Positions 33,605 to 42,795 of a stretch of DNA of 64,000 bases are shown one piece after another (within the stretch, counting starts at the first letter, position 1; each line of letters opens with the position of its first letter). The DNA comes from Bifidobacterium samirii. Lineage in GTDB: Bacteria > Actinomycetota > Actinomycetes > Actinomycetales > Bifidobacteriaceae. The translations under genes were made by a program, and so were the position numbers. Below the pieces are notes generated by a model. It was not told where the DNA came from, searched no databases, and worked only from the letters and a program-made list of their open reading frames with translations. The DNA is taken from assembly GCF_003952945.1 (NCBI RefSeq), contig NZ_QXGK01000002.1, forward strand, positions 1-64,000, written 5' to 3'.

Positions 33605-34512
33605 CCGTCCTCCCCCACGCCGTCATCAGCGGCGCCATCAACAGCGCCATCGTCAACGCCGCCGCGGCTCTCGCCGACGGCGACGACTCCACCGACGTGA
33701 CGGCCGACGTCACCGACGCGATGACCGGCGAGATGAGCGCCGCGATGCGCTGGCTGACCGCCAACGCCGGCCGCATCATCTTCCTGCTGGTCGTCGCGTT
33801 CGCCGCGTGGGCGGTGACGCGCGTGCTGGGCCGTCTGCTGCGCAAGGCGCTCGACCGCACCAGCATCCCCAGCGCGTCGATCTTCGTGAACATCATGCGC
33901 GTGCTCGTGTGGGCGTTCGCCGTGTCGACCGTGCTGCAGCCGGTGTTCGGCATCAACCCGACGTCGCTGATGACCGCCCTCGGTGTCGGCGGCATCGCCG
34001 TGTCGCTGGGTCTGAAGGACACGATCGCGAACGTGATCGGCGGCTTCACGATGATGTTCGGCAACGTCATCCAGCCCGGCGACCGGGTGACCGTCGCCGG
34101 CACGACCGGCGTCGTCAAGGACATCACCTGGCGGCAGACCGTCGTGCGCGAGCGCAACGGCAACGAGATGGTCATCCCCAACGCGGTGATGAACTCGGCG
34201 TCGCTCGCCAAGCTCGACCCGAGCAACGAGTGTCTGGTGACGGTCCCGTTCACCGCGAAGGGCGGCGGCGATGCGGACGCGATCGCCGCGCGCATCGTCG
34301 ATGCGGTGCAGCGGGCGACCGACGAACGCGGCCTCGCCCTGCCGGGGTCGACGCCGGTGGTCAAGTTCACCGGCTTCTCCCCGTACGGCATCGAAGGCCA
34401 GGTGCTCGTGTTCGCCGCCGACGGCGTGCTCCATTCGACCGTGCGTGACTGCGCGGCCCGCGCGATCGCCGGCGCCGACTTCCTGGAGCAGCGCGCCGCC
34501 GTCGGCGCCTGA
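33601..34512 (+). CDS. MscS-family mechanosensitive channel
   Basis: This 303-residue membrane protein has three hydrophobic segments (about 58-80, 98-120, 128-150), the last being the pore-lining TM3 with GVGGIAVSLGLKDTIANVIGG. The beta domain follows (IQPGDRVTVAGTTGVVKDITWRQTVV) with PNAVMNSASLAKLDP. The N-terminal 50 residues are Asp/Thr-rich. MscS channels release solutes on hypo-osmotic shock. Coupling to a TetR repressor suggests induced expression. Confidence 0.88.
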   Translation: MTVLPHAVISGAINSAIVNAAAALADGDDSTDVTADVTDAMTGEMSAAMRWLTANAGRIIFLLVVAFAAWAVTRVLGRLLRKALDRTSIPSASIFVNIMRVLVWAFAVSTVLQPVFGINPTSLMTALGVGGIAVSLGLKDTIANVIGGFTMMFGNVIQPGDRVTVAGTTGVVKDITWRQTVVRERNGNEMVIPNAVMNSASLAKLDPSNECLVTVPFTAKGGGDADAIAARIVDAVQRATDERGLALPGSTPVVKFTGFSPYGIEGQVLVFAADGVLHSTVRDCAARAIAGADFLEQRAAVGA

Positions 34513-34534
34513 CCGCCGACGCCCTCCTGAATGT

Positions 34535-34571
34535 CAGTGGGCCCCTCCGGAATCTCCGGAGGGGCCCACTG
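34535..34571. terminator. Bidirectional terminator, 16-bp stem
   Basis: CAGTGGGCCCCTCCGG (34535-34550) pairs exactly with 34556-34571 between the convergent mscS-type gene and ddl. Confidence 0.85.
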
Positions 34572-34607
34572 CGTTACGTGCATAACGTGCGTGACGTACG
34601 CGCCTGA

Positions 34608-35744
34608 CTACTCGGTCACGCCGTCGATGAGCGTGGTGATGAGCGTCGTGTAGTCGATGCCGGTCGCATCCCACGCCTTCGGATACATGGAGATCGGCGT
34701 GAAGCCGGGCATCGTGTTGATCTCGTTGACCATGATCTCGCCGTCGGGCGTGACGAACGAGTCGACGCGGCTCAGACCCATGCCGTCGACCGCCTCGAAC
34801 GCGCGCACCGCGATGTCGCGCACGCGTTCGAGCACGTCGGCGGGCGCGTCGGCCGGCACTTCGACATGGCTGGCGTCGGCGTCCATGTACTTGCTGTCGA
34901 AGTCGTAGAACTGGTCGTCGCCGCCGGCGCGACGGTCGAGCACGATCTCGCCGGGCAGGCTGGCGCGCGGCGTCTCTCCGGCCTTGTCGCGCAGCACCGC
35001 GCATTCGATCTCGCGCGCGTCGATGCCCTGTTCGATGAGGATGCGCCAGTCGTGGCGGCTCGCCTCGAGCACGGCTGCGGCGAGTTCGGCCGCGTCGCCC
35101 TCATGCTCGACCTTGGTCACGCCGAAGCTGGAGCCGGCGCGCGACGGCTTGACGAACAGCGGGTACGCGAGTCCCGCCTCGGCGATGCGCGCCATCAGCG
35201 CAGGCATGTCGGCGGCGAATCCGGACGCCTCGTCGTAGCCGCGCGCGTCGATGGTGATGCCGGGGGCGACGGGGATGCCGGCGGCGGCCAGCAGCGTCTT
35301 CGTGTAGTGCTTGTCCATGCACGCGGCGGAGGCGAGCACGCCGCAGCCCACGTACGGCACGCCCATCATCTCGAACAGGCCCTGGATGGTGCCGTCCTCG
35401 CCGTACGGGCCGTGCAGCACGGGGAACACGGCGTCGATGTGGCCGAGCGATTCGAGTGTGCCGTCGGCGTTACGGGCGAGGAAGCCGTCCTTGCCGAGCG
35501 CGATGTCGAGCACCACGCGGCGGCTGCCTTCGGTCGCCTCGACGACGGGCAGTCCGTCCGCGAGGTTCCATTCGCGCGGGTCCTCGCCGTCGACGATCCA
35601 CTCACCGGTCTTGGTGATGCCGACCGGCACCGCTTCGAACCGGTCGGCGTCGAGCGCGCGCAGCACGCCCGCGGTCGAGATGCAGGAGATCGAATGCTCG
35701 TCGGCCTTGCCGCCGTACATCACCACAATGCGCTTCCTGGCCAT
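34608..35744 (-). CDS. ddl: D-alanine--D-alanine ligase
   Basis: This 378-residue ATP-grasp enzyme makes the D-Ala-D-Ala dipeptide for peptidoglycan. Motifs are YGGKADEHSIS, FPVLHGPYGEDGTIQG, the ATP-binding PLFVKPSRAGSSFGV and the metal-binding VNEINTMPGFTPISMYP. AAGGA precedes the ATG. It is followed on the same strand, 67 bp upstream, by gpsA, so the two may share a transcript with plsC. Confidence 0.95.
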   Translation of the reverse strand: MARKRIVVMYGGKADEHSISCISTAGVLRALDADRFEAVPVGITKTGEWIVDGEDPREWNLADGLPVVEATEGSRRVVLDIALGKDGFLARNADGTLESLGHIDAVFPVLHGPYGEDGTIQGLFEMMGVPYVGCGVLASAACMDKHYTKTLLAAAGIPVAPGITIDARGYDEASGFAADMPALMARIAEAGLAYPLFVKPSRAGSSFGVTKVEHEGDAAELAAAVLEASRHDWRILIEQGIDAREIECAVLRDKAGETPRASLPGEIVLDRRAGGDDQFYDFDSKYMDADASHVEVPADAPADVLERVRDIAVRAFEAVDGMGLSRVDSFVTPDGEIMVNEINTMPGFTPISMYPKAWDATGIDYTTLITTLIDGVTE

Positions 35745-35811
35745 AAGGGTCCTTGCCCATCCTTCCTTCCGTCGCGCCCGCCGTCCCGGCGGACCGTTTC
35801 CGTCAGTCAGA

Positions 35812-36807
35812 CTACTCCTCGGTGACGTCGCCGTCGAACAGCAGGGCGAGCATCTCCTGGCAGGAGATGCCGTCGGACAGGACGCGGCTCATCGCGGAGG
35901 CGAGCGGCGTGGCGACGCCCAGCTCGCGGCCCAGCGCGACGACCGCGTCGGTGGTCGGCACGCCTTCGGCGACGCCGTTGCTCGCGGCGGTCGCCTCCTC
36001 GACGCTCATGCCGCGGCCCAGGTTCGCGCCGAACGTGTAGTTGCGGCTCAGCGGGGAGCCGCACGTGGCGATCAGGTCGCCCACGCCGGCCAGTCCGCGG
36101 AACGTCTTCGGGTCGGCGCCCGCCGCCTCGCCCAGCGCGGTCAGTTCGGCCAGGCCTCGCGTCTCGATCATCGCGGCCGTGTTCTCGCCGTAGCCGGCGC
36201 CGCGCGCCATGCCGACGGCCAGCGCGACCACGTTCTTGAGCGAGCCGCACATCTCCAGGCCGATCACGTCGGTCGTGACGAACGCCTTGAAATAGTCGGT
36301 GGTGCAGGCGGCGGCGACCATGCGCGCATTGTCGAGGTCCGCGCATGCGACGACCGTGGCGGCCGGCTGACGGTCGGCGATCTCCTTGCTCAGGTTCGGT
36401 CCGGACACGGCGGCGAAGCGGTCGGCCGGCAGGTCGAGCGCCTCGCGCACCGCCTCGTCCATACGCTTGCCGGTGGTGCGTTCGATGCCCTTCATCAGGC
36501 TCACGACGACCGCGTCGTCCGGGATCAGACCCTTGAATTCGGCGAGGGCGACGCGCGCGAACTGCGCGGCGATCGCCACGACGACGATCTTCGCGCCGGC
36601 GACGGCCTCGGCACGGTCGCCGGTGGCGGTCATGTTGTCCGGAAGACGGTCCACGCTGGGCAGGCGCACCGCATTGTGGTGACGGTCGCGGATGCCCTCG
36701 ACGATCTCCGGTTCGATGGCCCACATCGTCACGTCGTTGCCGGCGTCGGCCAGGACCTGGCCGAAGGCGGTACCCCATGCGCCTGCACCGAGCACTGCGA
36801 TTTTCAT
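35812..36807 (-). CDS. gpsA: Glycerol-3-phosphate dehydrogenase [NAD(P)+]
   Basis: This 331-residue enzyme reduces dihydroxyacetone phosphate to sn-glycerol 3-phosphate for phospholipids. The dinucleotide fold begins VLGAGAWGTAFGQVLADAG, and the active-site region has VSGPNLSKEIA, SLKNVVALAVGMARGAGYGENT and LAGVGDLIATCGSPLSRNY. The ribosome site is AAGGAG. Its neighbour is plsC, which uses the same pathway. Confidence 0.95.
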   Translation of the reverse strand: MKIAVLGAGAWGTAFGQVLADAGNDVTMWAIEPEIVEGIRDRHHNAVRLPSVDRLPDNMTATGDRAEAVAGAKIVVVAIAAQFARVALAEFKGLIPDDAVVVSLMKGIERTTGKRMDEAVREALDLPADRFAAVSGPNLSKEIADRQPAATVVACADLDNARMVAAACTTDYFKAFVTTDVIGLEMCGSLKNVVALAVGMARGAGYGENTAAMIETRGLAELTALGEAAGADPKTFRGLAGVGDLIATCGSPLSRNYTFGANLGRGMSVEEATAASNGVAEGVPTTDAVVALGRELGVATPLASAMSRVLSDGISCQEMLALLFDGDVTEE

Positions 36808-36929
36808 ATGACTCTCCTTACTTCAGACCCGCATGGGGTGCTGTGTTCCTGCCTCACGACCGCCGTCGCACGGCGTCGCCCGGCCGGCGGCCCCACCGGA
36901 CCGTCGTCCTTGTATTCGTCTACGTTCCG

Positions 36930-37814
36930 CTACGCCTTGACGCGCTTCATCTGACGGTAGTCCCACACGCCGTCGGGCGCGTCCTCGCCGCGGATCTCGG
37001 CCATGATCTCGGTCATGCGCACGCGGATGCGTTCGGTGAGTTCGTCGGCGAGCGCCGCGGGCGGCTCGTCGCCCCACTGGTCCTGATCGGCCAGCAGGTC
37101 GGCGTAGTCGAGGCGCGTGTCGTAGCACATGACGACGTTCTTGCGCGGCCACGGCCACCAGTGGTTGATGCTGGCGGCACCCCAGGTGACGGCGCAGAAC
37201 AGCGGCACCTGGTGGCCGAGTCGGCGTGATGCTTCGAGGGCGATGACGCCGACGCCGTTCTTCATGCTCATCGGCCACTTCTTCGGGTCGCGGGTGACGG
37301 TGCCTTCGGGCCAGACGGTGAGCGGCCGGCCGGAGGTGAGGATGGAGATGGACGTCTCCTCGATCTGGCGGGCCTTGCCGCTGCGGCGCGGCACGGGCTG
37401 CATGCCCACGAGCCGGAACCATTTTCCGATGAGCGGCCATGAGGCCATTTCGGCCTTGGCCATGTAGCGGGGGCGGCGGCCCATGTGGAAGAGGCTGGCC
37501 ATGGGCACGAACACGTCGAACATGGTGACGTGCGTGGCTGCGGTGATGAACGGCCCGTCTTCGGGGATGTTCTCCAGGCCCCAGGCGCGGGTGCGGCAGC
37601 TGGCGTTGAAGACGACGTCGACGCCTGTGAGGAGGCGGCGGGTGGCCTTGGGGTTCTGCGCGTCGATCTCGGCCTGGTTGAACCGGCGGTCGGCGCCGGT
37701 GGGCCGGTCGCGCATCGGGTCGACGAGCCGGTGGCGTTGCGCGAGCGCGACGACCTGCGCGTCGGACAGTGGTTCGACCGCGGAGCGCGGCGACGGTTTT
37801 CCTTTGGATGCCAT
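36930..37814 (-). CDS. plsC: 1-acyl-sn-glycerol-3-phosphate acyltransferase
   Basis: This 294-residue PlsC-family protein has the acyltransferase motif H(X4)D as THVTMFD, MGRRPRYMAKAEM, and the substrate motif WPEGTVTRD. The C-terminal part is hydrophilic. The downstream of two nearby ATGs is preferred because TACAAT (37822-37827, minus strand) lies seven bases upstream, a leaderless arrangement. With gpsA and ddl it forms a lipid and wall cluster. Confidence 0.88.
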   Translation of the reverse strand: MASKGKPSPRSAVEPLSDAQVVALAQRHRLVDPMRDRPTGADRRFNQAEIDAQNPKATRRLLTGVDVVFNASCRTRAWGLENIPEDGPFITAATHVTMFDVFVPMASLFHMGRRPRYMAKAEMASWPLIGKWFRLVGMQPVPRRSGKARQIEETSISILTSGRPLTVWPEGTVTRDPKKWPMSMKNGVGVIALEASRRLGHQVPLFCAVTWGAASINHWWPWPRKNVVMCYDTRLDYADLLADQDQWGDEPPAALADELTERIRVRMTEIMAEIRGEDAPDGVWDYRQMKRVKA

Positions 37815-37896
37815 GCGCCCCATTGTAGCGGCGTCCGCCGTCGCCGCCGCCCTTACGCGCCGCTCGGACGGTGAGGTGCCGCTCCGGATTACGCGC

Positions 37897-38718
37897 TCAC
37901 TTCAAATGGGGCGCCTTGAGATTCAGCAGAGCCTGCACCACCGACGCGGAACCGGCGATCACGCCGGTATTCATCTGATGGGCGATCGGCCTGCCCTGAT
38001 AGTCGACCATGATGCCGCCGGCCTCGGTGATCAGCAGTTTCGCGGCGGCATAATCCCACAGTTTGACGTTGTTCTCGCAATATGCGTCAACACGCCCGGC
38101 AGCCACCCACGCCATATCCAACGTAGCCGATCCGCTGCGGCGGATATCAGCGCAATGGTCGAACACCGAACGCAGAACCGCGAAATTCCTGTCCACATCC
38201 GCGGGTTCACGGTCATACGGCGACGTGCCGACCGCCACCAGCGATTCGCTCAGCTCGCGGTCTTTCGCCACGGACAACGCACGGTCGCCGAGAAATGCGC
38301 CGCATCCGAGGCACGCCGTGAACATCTCCCCCGAGAACGGCTGAAACACCACGGCCATCACCGGCTCGCCGCCGTCCAACAGCGCCAACGAGATGGCGCT
38401 GAATCGATAGTCGTGAATCAGATTGGTGGTGCCGTCGATGGGGTCCACCACCCAGCAGGGCCGGCCGAGGTCCGCATCCTGCTCGTGGCGTTCCTCGCCG
38501 AGGAACTGCACTTGCGGGTACATATGGGCCAGCTCCGTGCGCAGAAACGTCTGAATGCCAAGATCGACGCGCGTCGCATAGTCCGCCCGACCTTTGACGA
38601 CGATCTCGTGCGCACCGGCCACCGTAATGAGGTCCGCCGCGCGATGAACCAAATGGCATAGAGCACGCAGCGACACCGTGCCGCCGCCCACGATCATTTC
38701 ACGGTCGAGACAACTCAC
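37897..38718 (-). CDS. Inositol monophosphatase family protein
   Basis: This 273-residue enzyme has the lithium-sensitive phosphatase fold. Metal sites are Glu75/Glu76 (FLGEER), the motif DPIDGTTN (92-99) and a C-terminal WDYAA. Family members hydrolyse inositol phosphate, fructose bisphosphate, histidinol phosphate or PAP. The GTG start is inferred because GGGAG lies five bases upstream and it overlaps the permease stop in GTGA; an ATG four codons upstream is also possible. It is the last gene of the GDPD-ABC operon, which makes a phosphomonoester from an imported compound the likely substrate. Confidence 0.85.
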   Translation of the reverse strand: MSCLDREMIVGGGTVSLRALCHLVHRAADLITVAGAHEIVVKGRADYATRVDLGIQTFLRTELAHMYPQVQFLGEERHEQDADLGRPCWVVDPIDGTTNLIHDYRFSAISLALLDGGEPVMAVVFQPFSGEMFTACLGCGAFLGDRALSVAKDRELSESLVAVGTSPYDREPADVDRNFAVLRSVFDHCADIRRSGSATLDMAWVAAGRVDAYCENNVKLWDYAAAKLLITEAGGIMVDYQGRPIAHQMNTGVIAGSASVVQALLNLKAPHLK

Positions 38719-39554
38719 TTCTTCTCCCATTCGCTGTCTTTCATGTTGGTATAGATGTACACGACCGCCGAAGCCGCGCACAGCAGGAACATAATGGTCG
38801 AGAGAGCCGCCGCCTTGGGATAATCGCCATAGCTGTTGAACTGGTTGAACAGGTCCACGCCGAGCAGTTTGGGCGCGTTGGGGCCCATAAGGTACGGGGT
38901 GGTGAACGAGCCGACGTTCGTCATGAACACGAACGTGGATGCGACAAGCGCGTCCTTATAGGTCAATGGCAGAATAATCGTCCGGAAGATCGTCCATCTG
39001 CCGGCACCGACATCGCGCGCGCTTTCGATGATCGAATCCCGCACGCCGCCAAGTGAAGCCGCAATGATCATCGCCGCAAACGGGATGTTGAACCACAGGT
39101 TCATCAGAACGACGCCGTTGGCGCTGTACATCAAACCCGGCTTGGCGTTGATGCCGAACAGCAGCATCAGACGGTTGATGAACCCGGAATCCCGCACGAC
39201 GGCGATCATCGCATACACGGCCACCATGCTCGGCACGAAACGCGGCAGCAGATACAGGAATCCGATCGCCCGCGAAAACCAGCTATGTGTGAAACGCAGG
39301 TACAGGGCCAGCAGATAGGCCGAAACCACCGCCAACACGACCGTAACCAGGCAGATCACCAGCGTGAACCCGATGTTGGCGAGCTCGTTGCGATCGGTGA
39401 AGAAGTACACGTAGTTGCTCAGCGTGAACCCGCCGTCCTCCCCTTCAAAACTCTGCGCGACGCCGTTGACGATCGGGTAAGCGACGGTAAGCATGGCCAC
39501 GAGGAACGCCGGAATGACCAGCAGGTACGGAAACCATTGTTTGGTGTTTTTCAT
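38715..39554 (-). CDS. ABC transporter permease, PotB/AfuB-like
   Basis: This 279-residue protein has six membrane segments and the inner-membrane permease signature in the cytoplasmic loop, RDVGAGRWTIFRTIILPLTYKD (EAA loop, about 175-195). It pairs with the second permease of the operon. The ribosome site is GGAG. Type I permeases of this group import polyamines, iron, phosphonates or phosphorylated sugars. Confidence 0.88.
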   Translation of the reverse strand: MKNTKQWFPYLLVIPAFLVAMLTVAYPIVNGVAQSFEGEDGGFTLSNYVYFFTDRNELANIGFTLVICLVTVVLAVVSAYLLALYLRFTHSWFSRAIGFLYLLPRFVPSMVAVYAMIAVVRDSGFINRLMLLFGINAKPGLMYSANGVVLMNLWFNIPFAAMIIAASLGGVRDSIIESARDVGAGRWTIFRTIILPLTYKDALVASTFVFMTNVGSFTTPYLMGPNAPKLLGVDLFNQFNSYGDYPKAAALSTIMFLLCAASAVVYIYTNMKDSEWEKK

Positions 39555-39693
39555 TGTTGCTCCGATTGGATTGCATACGGATACATACGTGCACGCCCGC
39601 GGCCCGGCGTAGCTTCAGCTCGGAACACAGCGGGCATGCGCATCACGATGGCCGTCGAATCACCCGGTTCGACGCTTCGGCGGCCATGTCGGC

Positions 39694-40851
39694 TCAGTTC
39701 AGCGTCGCGATCCGCTCATCCCATTGCTTGTTCAGATCGTCGGTCAACGAGCCGATGCTCGCGGTACGGAACGTACTGGTGTCAAGGCCGTCGATCAGCT
39801 TGACCTTGTCCTTGTCGAGCTTGGCGGTGTCGACGACCGGGATGGCGGACATCTTGTCGAGCAGGATGTTCTGCGCTTCGTCGCTGACCATGAAGTCCAT
39901 CACCGCGTAGGCACCGTCGGTGTGGCTGCCGATGCTCGGGATGGCGAGGGACGCGAGGGTTCCGGTGAGCGCGGGGGCGATCTGCGCGATCTTGACGGAT
40001 TCCGGCAGCGTGCCCATCTGCTTTTGCTGCAGGTACATGTCGGCCCATGTCGGGATCATCGACACCTCCTTGTTGGCAAGCAGGTCAAGGGCACCCTGAT
40101 TCTTGTTCGGATACACGACCTTGCCGCCCGACTGGTACATTGAGGAGTTCAGGTCCTTCAGCACGTCAAAGCCCTTGTCCCACTGCGATTCCCACTTCGA
40201 ATCGCTGGAGGACAGAGCTTCCTCGGGCATCTGGTTGTACAGCGCCGTCAGCACGAAGGATTGTCCGGCACCACCGGTGGACGGAGAGTTGTATGCGAAC
40301 TGTCCCGGGTGCTTCCTGATCCACGTGTACAGATCGTTGGCGGTCTTGGGCACGTTCTTGACCTTGTCGGAATCGTAGGCGAGCACGACGGTGGTGCCAC
40401 GGTACGGCAGCAGCCGATCAGCGCCCTCCTCGGAGTTCTTGGCCTTGATGTTGCCGTAGTTGGAGATCTTGGAGGTGTCGAGCTTGGTGAAGATGTCGTC
40501 ACCGCCCTTCTCCACGTATGCGCCGTAATCGCTGTTGTTGAGATCCACCAAATCGAAGTCGATCTTCGTCTTGCCGGCCTTCTTGGCGGCGACGATGCGA
40601 TCCTGCAAGCCCTGACCGCCCGTGCCGGACATGATGAATTCGACCTTGAGCTGGTACTTGTCGCCGTACTCGCTCTTGTTGAACGCCTGACTGATGGATT
40701 CGTACGCCTGGCGCATGTTATCGGAACCGGTGGCCCACAGCGTCACGGTCTGCTTGGTTCCGGCGGCGGACGCGGAGCCGCAGCCGGCGACGCCCGCGAG
40801 CGCCGCGACTGCGACCGCTGCGGCGATGATCTTCCTGATTGTACTGGTCAT
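39694..40851 (-). CDS. ABC transporter substrate-binding lipoprotein
   Basis: This 385-residue protein has a lipobox AGVAGC (Cys24). The mature protein is a two-lobe periplasmic-binding fold of the group that serves Fe3+, 2-aminoethylphosphonate, thiamine and sugar phosphates. Visible pieces are VTLWATGSDN, PYRGTTVVLAYDSDKVK, FAYNSPSTGGAGQSF and IPTWADMYLQQKQ. The gene lies between permease and ATPase genes of the same operon. Ligand is unknown; the operon context suggests a phosphorylated polyol or glycerophosphodiester. Confidence 0.87.
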   Translation of the reverse strand: MTSTIRKIIAAAVAVAALAGVAGCGSASAAGTKQTVTLWATGSDNMRQAYESISQAFNKSEYGDKYQLKVEFIMSGTGGQGLQDRIVAAKKAGKTKIDFDLVDLNNSDYGAYVEKGGDDIFTKLDTSKISNYGNIKAKNSEEGADRLLPYRGTTVVLAYDSDKVKNVPKTANDLYTWIRKHPGQFAYNSPSTGGAGQSFVLTALYNQMPEEALSSSDSKWESQWDKGFDVLKDLNSSMYQSGGKVVYPNKNQGALDLLANKEVSMIPTWADMYLQQKQMGTLPESVKIAQIAPALTGTLASLAIPSIGSHTDGAYAVMDFMVSDEAQNILLDKMSAIPVVDTAKLDKDKVKLIDGLDTSTFRTASIGSLTDDLNKQWDERIATLN

Positions 40852-40947
40852 GGTTGTCTACTCCTTGTGCACTGTGTTTTCTGAGGTCTGATTGATGAGG
40901 ATGAAGCGGATCATCGGCGACCACGGCGGATGCCGTCCGTCGGGCCG

Positions 40948-41922
40948 TCACGCGGCATGCTTGTAGGTGCGTGCCTTCATGAACCGGTAGCGGATATCAC
41001 CGCCCTCGTGAAGGTCGGCGAAGTCGTCTTTGCGCAGGAACGCCTTGAGATCGCCGTGCTCGGTGCTGGAGATGAGCACTTGGTTGTAGTGACCCATGTT
41101 CATCACGCCGACGACTCGGCCGCCGAACGGTTCGTCCGGCCCGATTGCAATGTCTTCGGGGCGTACTGCGATCGTCTCGCCCTGCCGTTCGATCATGTTC
41201 ATCTCGCCGATGAATCCGGCCACGTATTTGGTTGCCGGACTGTCGTAGATCTCGCTCGGCGTGCCGATTTGTTCGAACGCGCCCTTGCGCATCACGACGA
41301 TGCGGTGCGAAATCGACATTGCCTCTTCCTGATCGTGGGTCACGAAGATCACGGTGATGTTCAGGCGGGACTGGAGTTTGCGCAGCTCCTCACGCATCTG
41401 CATGCGAATCTTGGCGTCCAGCGCGGAGAACGGCTCGTCGAGCAGCATCACGGACGGCTTGAGCAGCAAAGTGCGCGCGATGGCGATGCGCTGCTGTTGG
41501 CCGCCGGACAACTGGCTCGGATATTTCTTCTGCACGCCCGGCATCTTGATCATGTCGAGCACGCCGTCGATGTCGGCGGAGATCTGCTTCTTGCCTACTT
41601 TGCGCAGTTTGAGCCCAAATGCGAGGTTTTCCTCCACGGTCATGTGCGGCCACAGGTTGTAGCTTTGAAACACCATGCCGGTGGGGCGTTTCTCCGGAGG
41701 CAGGTTCGTCACATCCCGCCCGTCGATGATGATGCTGCCGGAATCGGCTCGTTCGAATCCGGCGATAGTACGCAGAATCGTGCTTTTGCCGCAACCGGAC
41801 GGACCGAGCATGGTGAGGATCTCGCCTTCATGCACATCGAGGTCGATATGTTCCACGCCGTCGCCGTTGGGGTAGGTTTTCTTCAGATCGCTGATACGGA
41901 CTTTGGTCGAAGTGTCATTCAT
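40948..41922 (-). CDS. ABC transporter ATP-binding protein with TOBE domain
   Basis: This 324-residue ATPase has Walker A GPSGCGKST (40-48), Q-loop Gln86, signature LSGGQQQR (138-145), Walker B MLLDEPFSALD (159-169) and H-loop THDQEEA (195-201). A C-terminal TOBE-type domain (about 230-324) is typical of MalK/PotA/AfuC importers. It energises the two permeases in the operon. Confidence 0.93.
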   Translation of the reverse strand: MNDTSTKVRISDLKKTYPNGDGVEHIDLDVHEGEILTMLGPSGCGKSTILRTIAGFERADSGSIIIDGRDVTNLPPEKRPTGMVFQSYNLWPHMTVEENLAFGLKLRKVGKKQISADIDGVLDMIKMPGVQKKYPSQLSGGQQQRIAIARTLLLKPSVMLLDEPFSALDAKIRMQMREELRKLQSRLNITVIFVTHDQEEAMSISHRIVVMRKGAFEQIGTPSEIYDSPATKYVAGFIGEMNMIERQGETIAVRPEDIAIGPDEPFGGRVVGVMNMGHYNQVLISSTEHGDLKAFLRKDDFADLHEGGDIRYRFMKARTYKHAA

Positions 41923-41952
41923 TGGTTGTTTCCTCTGTGATGGGCCTTGCGG

Positions 41953-42795
41953 TCATTTCATGTTGAATCCGCCAGCCATCGCCTCCGGGCTGATGAACCG
42001 ACGCAGGCAATAGATCAGGATGATCGACGGGACGATCAGGAAAATCGCGAACACTGCGCCGGCCTGCACCGGGTAGTCCAGGATGATGCCGTACATTTCC
42101 ACAGCCATGGTTTTGATCGTCGGCATGCCGACCAGCAGCGTGCCCTGGTTTTCCTCGAGGGACCCGAGGAAGGTGTAGATGCAGGCCACGGCGATGCCCG
42201 GCATGGCCATCGGCATGGTGACGCGCAGGAAGGTCATGAAGGGCGAAGCGCCGACATCGCGCGCGGCTTCTTCCTGGCTGGTGTGGATGGTGCGGAATGC
42301 GCCGGCGGGTAACCAGACCATGAAGATCATCGTGTTGATGATGTGGATGATGATCACGCCCGGCATGGTGCCCATCAGATCGAATTTGTAGAACAGCAGG
42401 CCGATGGACGTGTAGATGCCCAGCTTCGGGAACGCGTTGGTGAGCAGGAAGGAGAACATGAACATCTTGCGGCCCTTGAATTGGAAACGCGAAAGCGCGT
42501 ATGCCGCGGGTATGCACAGTATCAGTGAAATCACCGTAGTCAGCACCGCGATCACCAACGAGGTGGCCACGGATTCCATGAGCTCGTTCTGCGAGAACAC
42601 GAACCTCCACCATTTGAATCCGAATTTCGTCGGAAGCGCGTAGGGAACCTCGTATTGGTCACCGAAGGCAAGCACCACCATATGCATCAACGGACCATAG
42701 AAAAACAGTAGAAACACCACGAAGAGGACGAACTGCAGGAACTGCCCCCTTCCCACGGCATAGTAGAAACGCTTCGGGTTGAGATATTTCAGCAC
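41953..42795 (-). CDS. ABC transporter permease, PotC/AfuB-like
   Basis: This 280-residue protein has six membrane segments and the EAA loop EEAARDVGASPFMTFLRVTMPMAMPG. The GTG start is set by GGAG eight bases upstream and overlaps the GDPD stop by seven bases, so translation is coupled. Longer readings upstream would overlap the GDPD gene extensively. It is the second half of the membrane channel with the 38.7-39.5 kb permease. Confidence 0.87.
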   Translation of the reverse strand: MLKYLNPKRFYYAVGRGQFLQFVLFVVFLLFFYGPLMHMVVLAFGDQYEVPYALPTKFGFKWWRFVFSQNELMESVATSLVIAVLTTVISLILCIPAAYALSRFQFKGRKMFMFSFLLTNAFPKLGIYTSIGLLFYKFDLMGTMPGVIIIHIINTMIFMVWLPAGAFRTIHTSQEEAARDVGASPFMTFLRVTMPMAMPGIAVACIYTFLGSLEENQGTLLVGMPTIKTMAVEMYGIILDYPVQAGAVFAIFLIVPSIILIYCLRRFISPEAMAGGFNMK

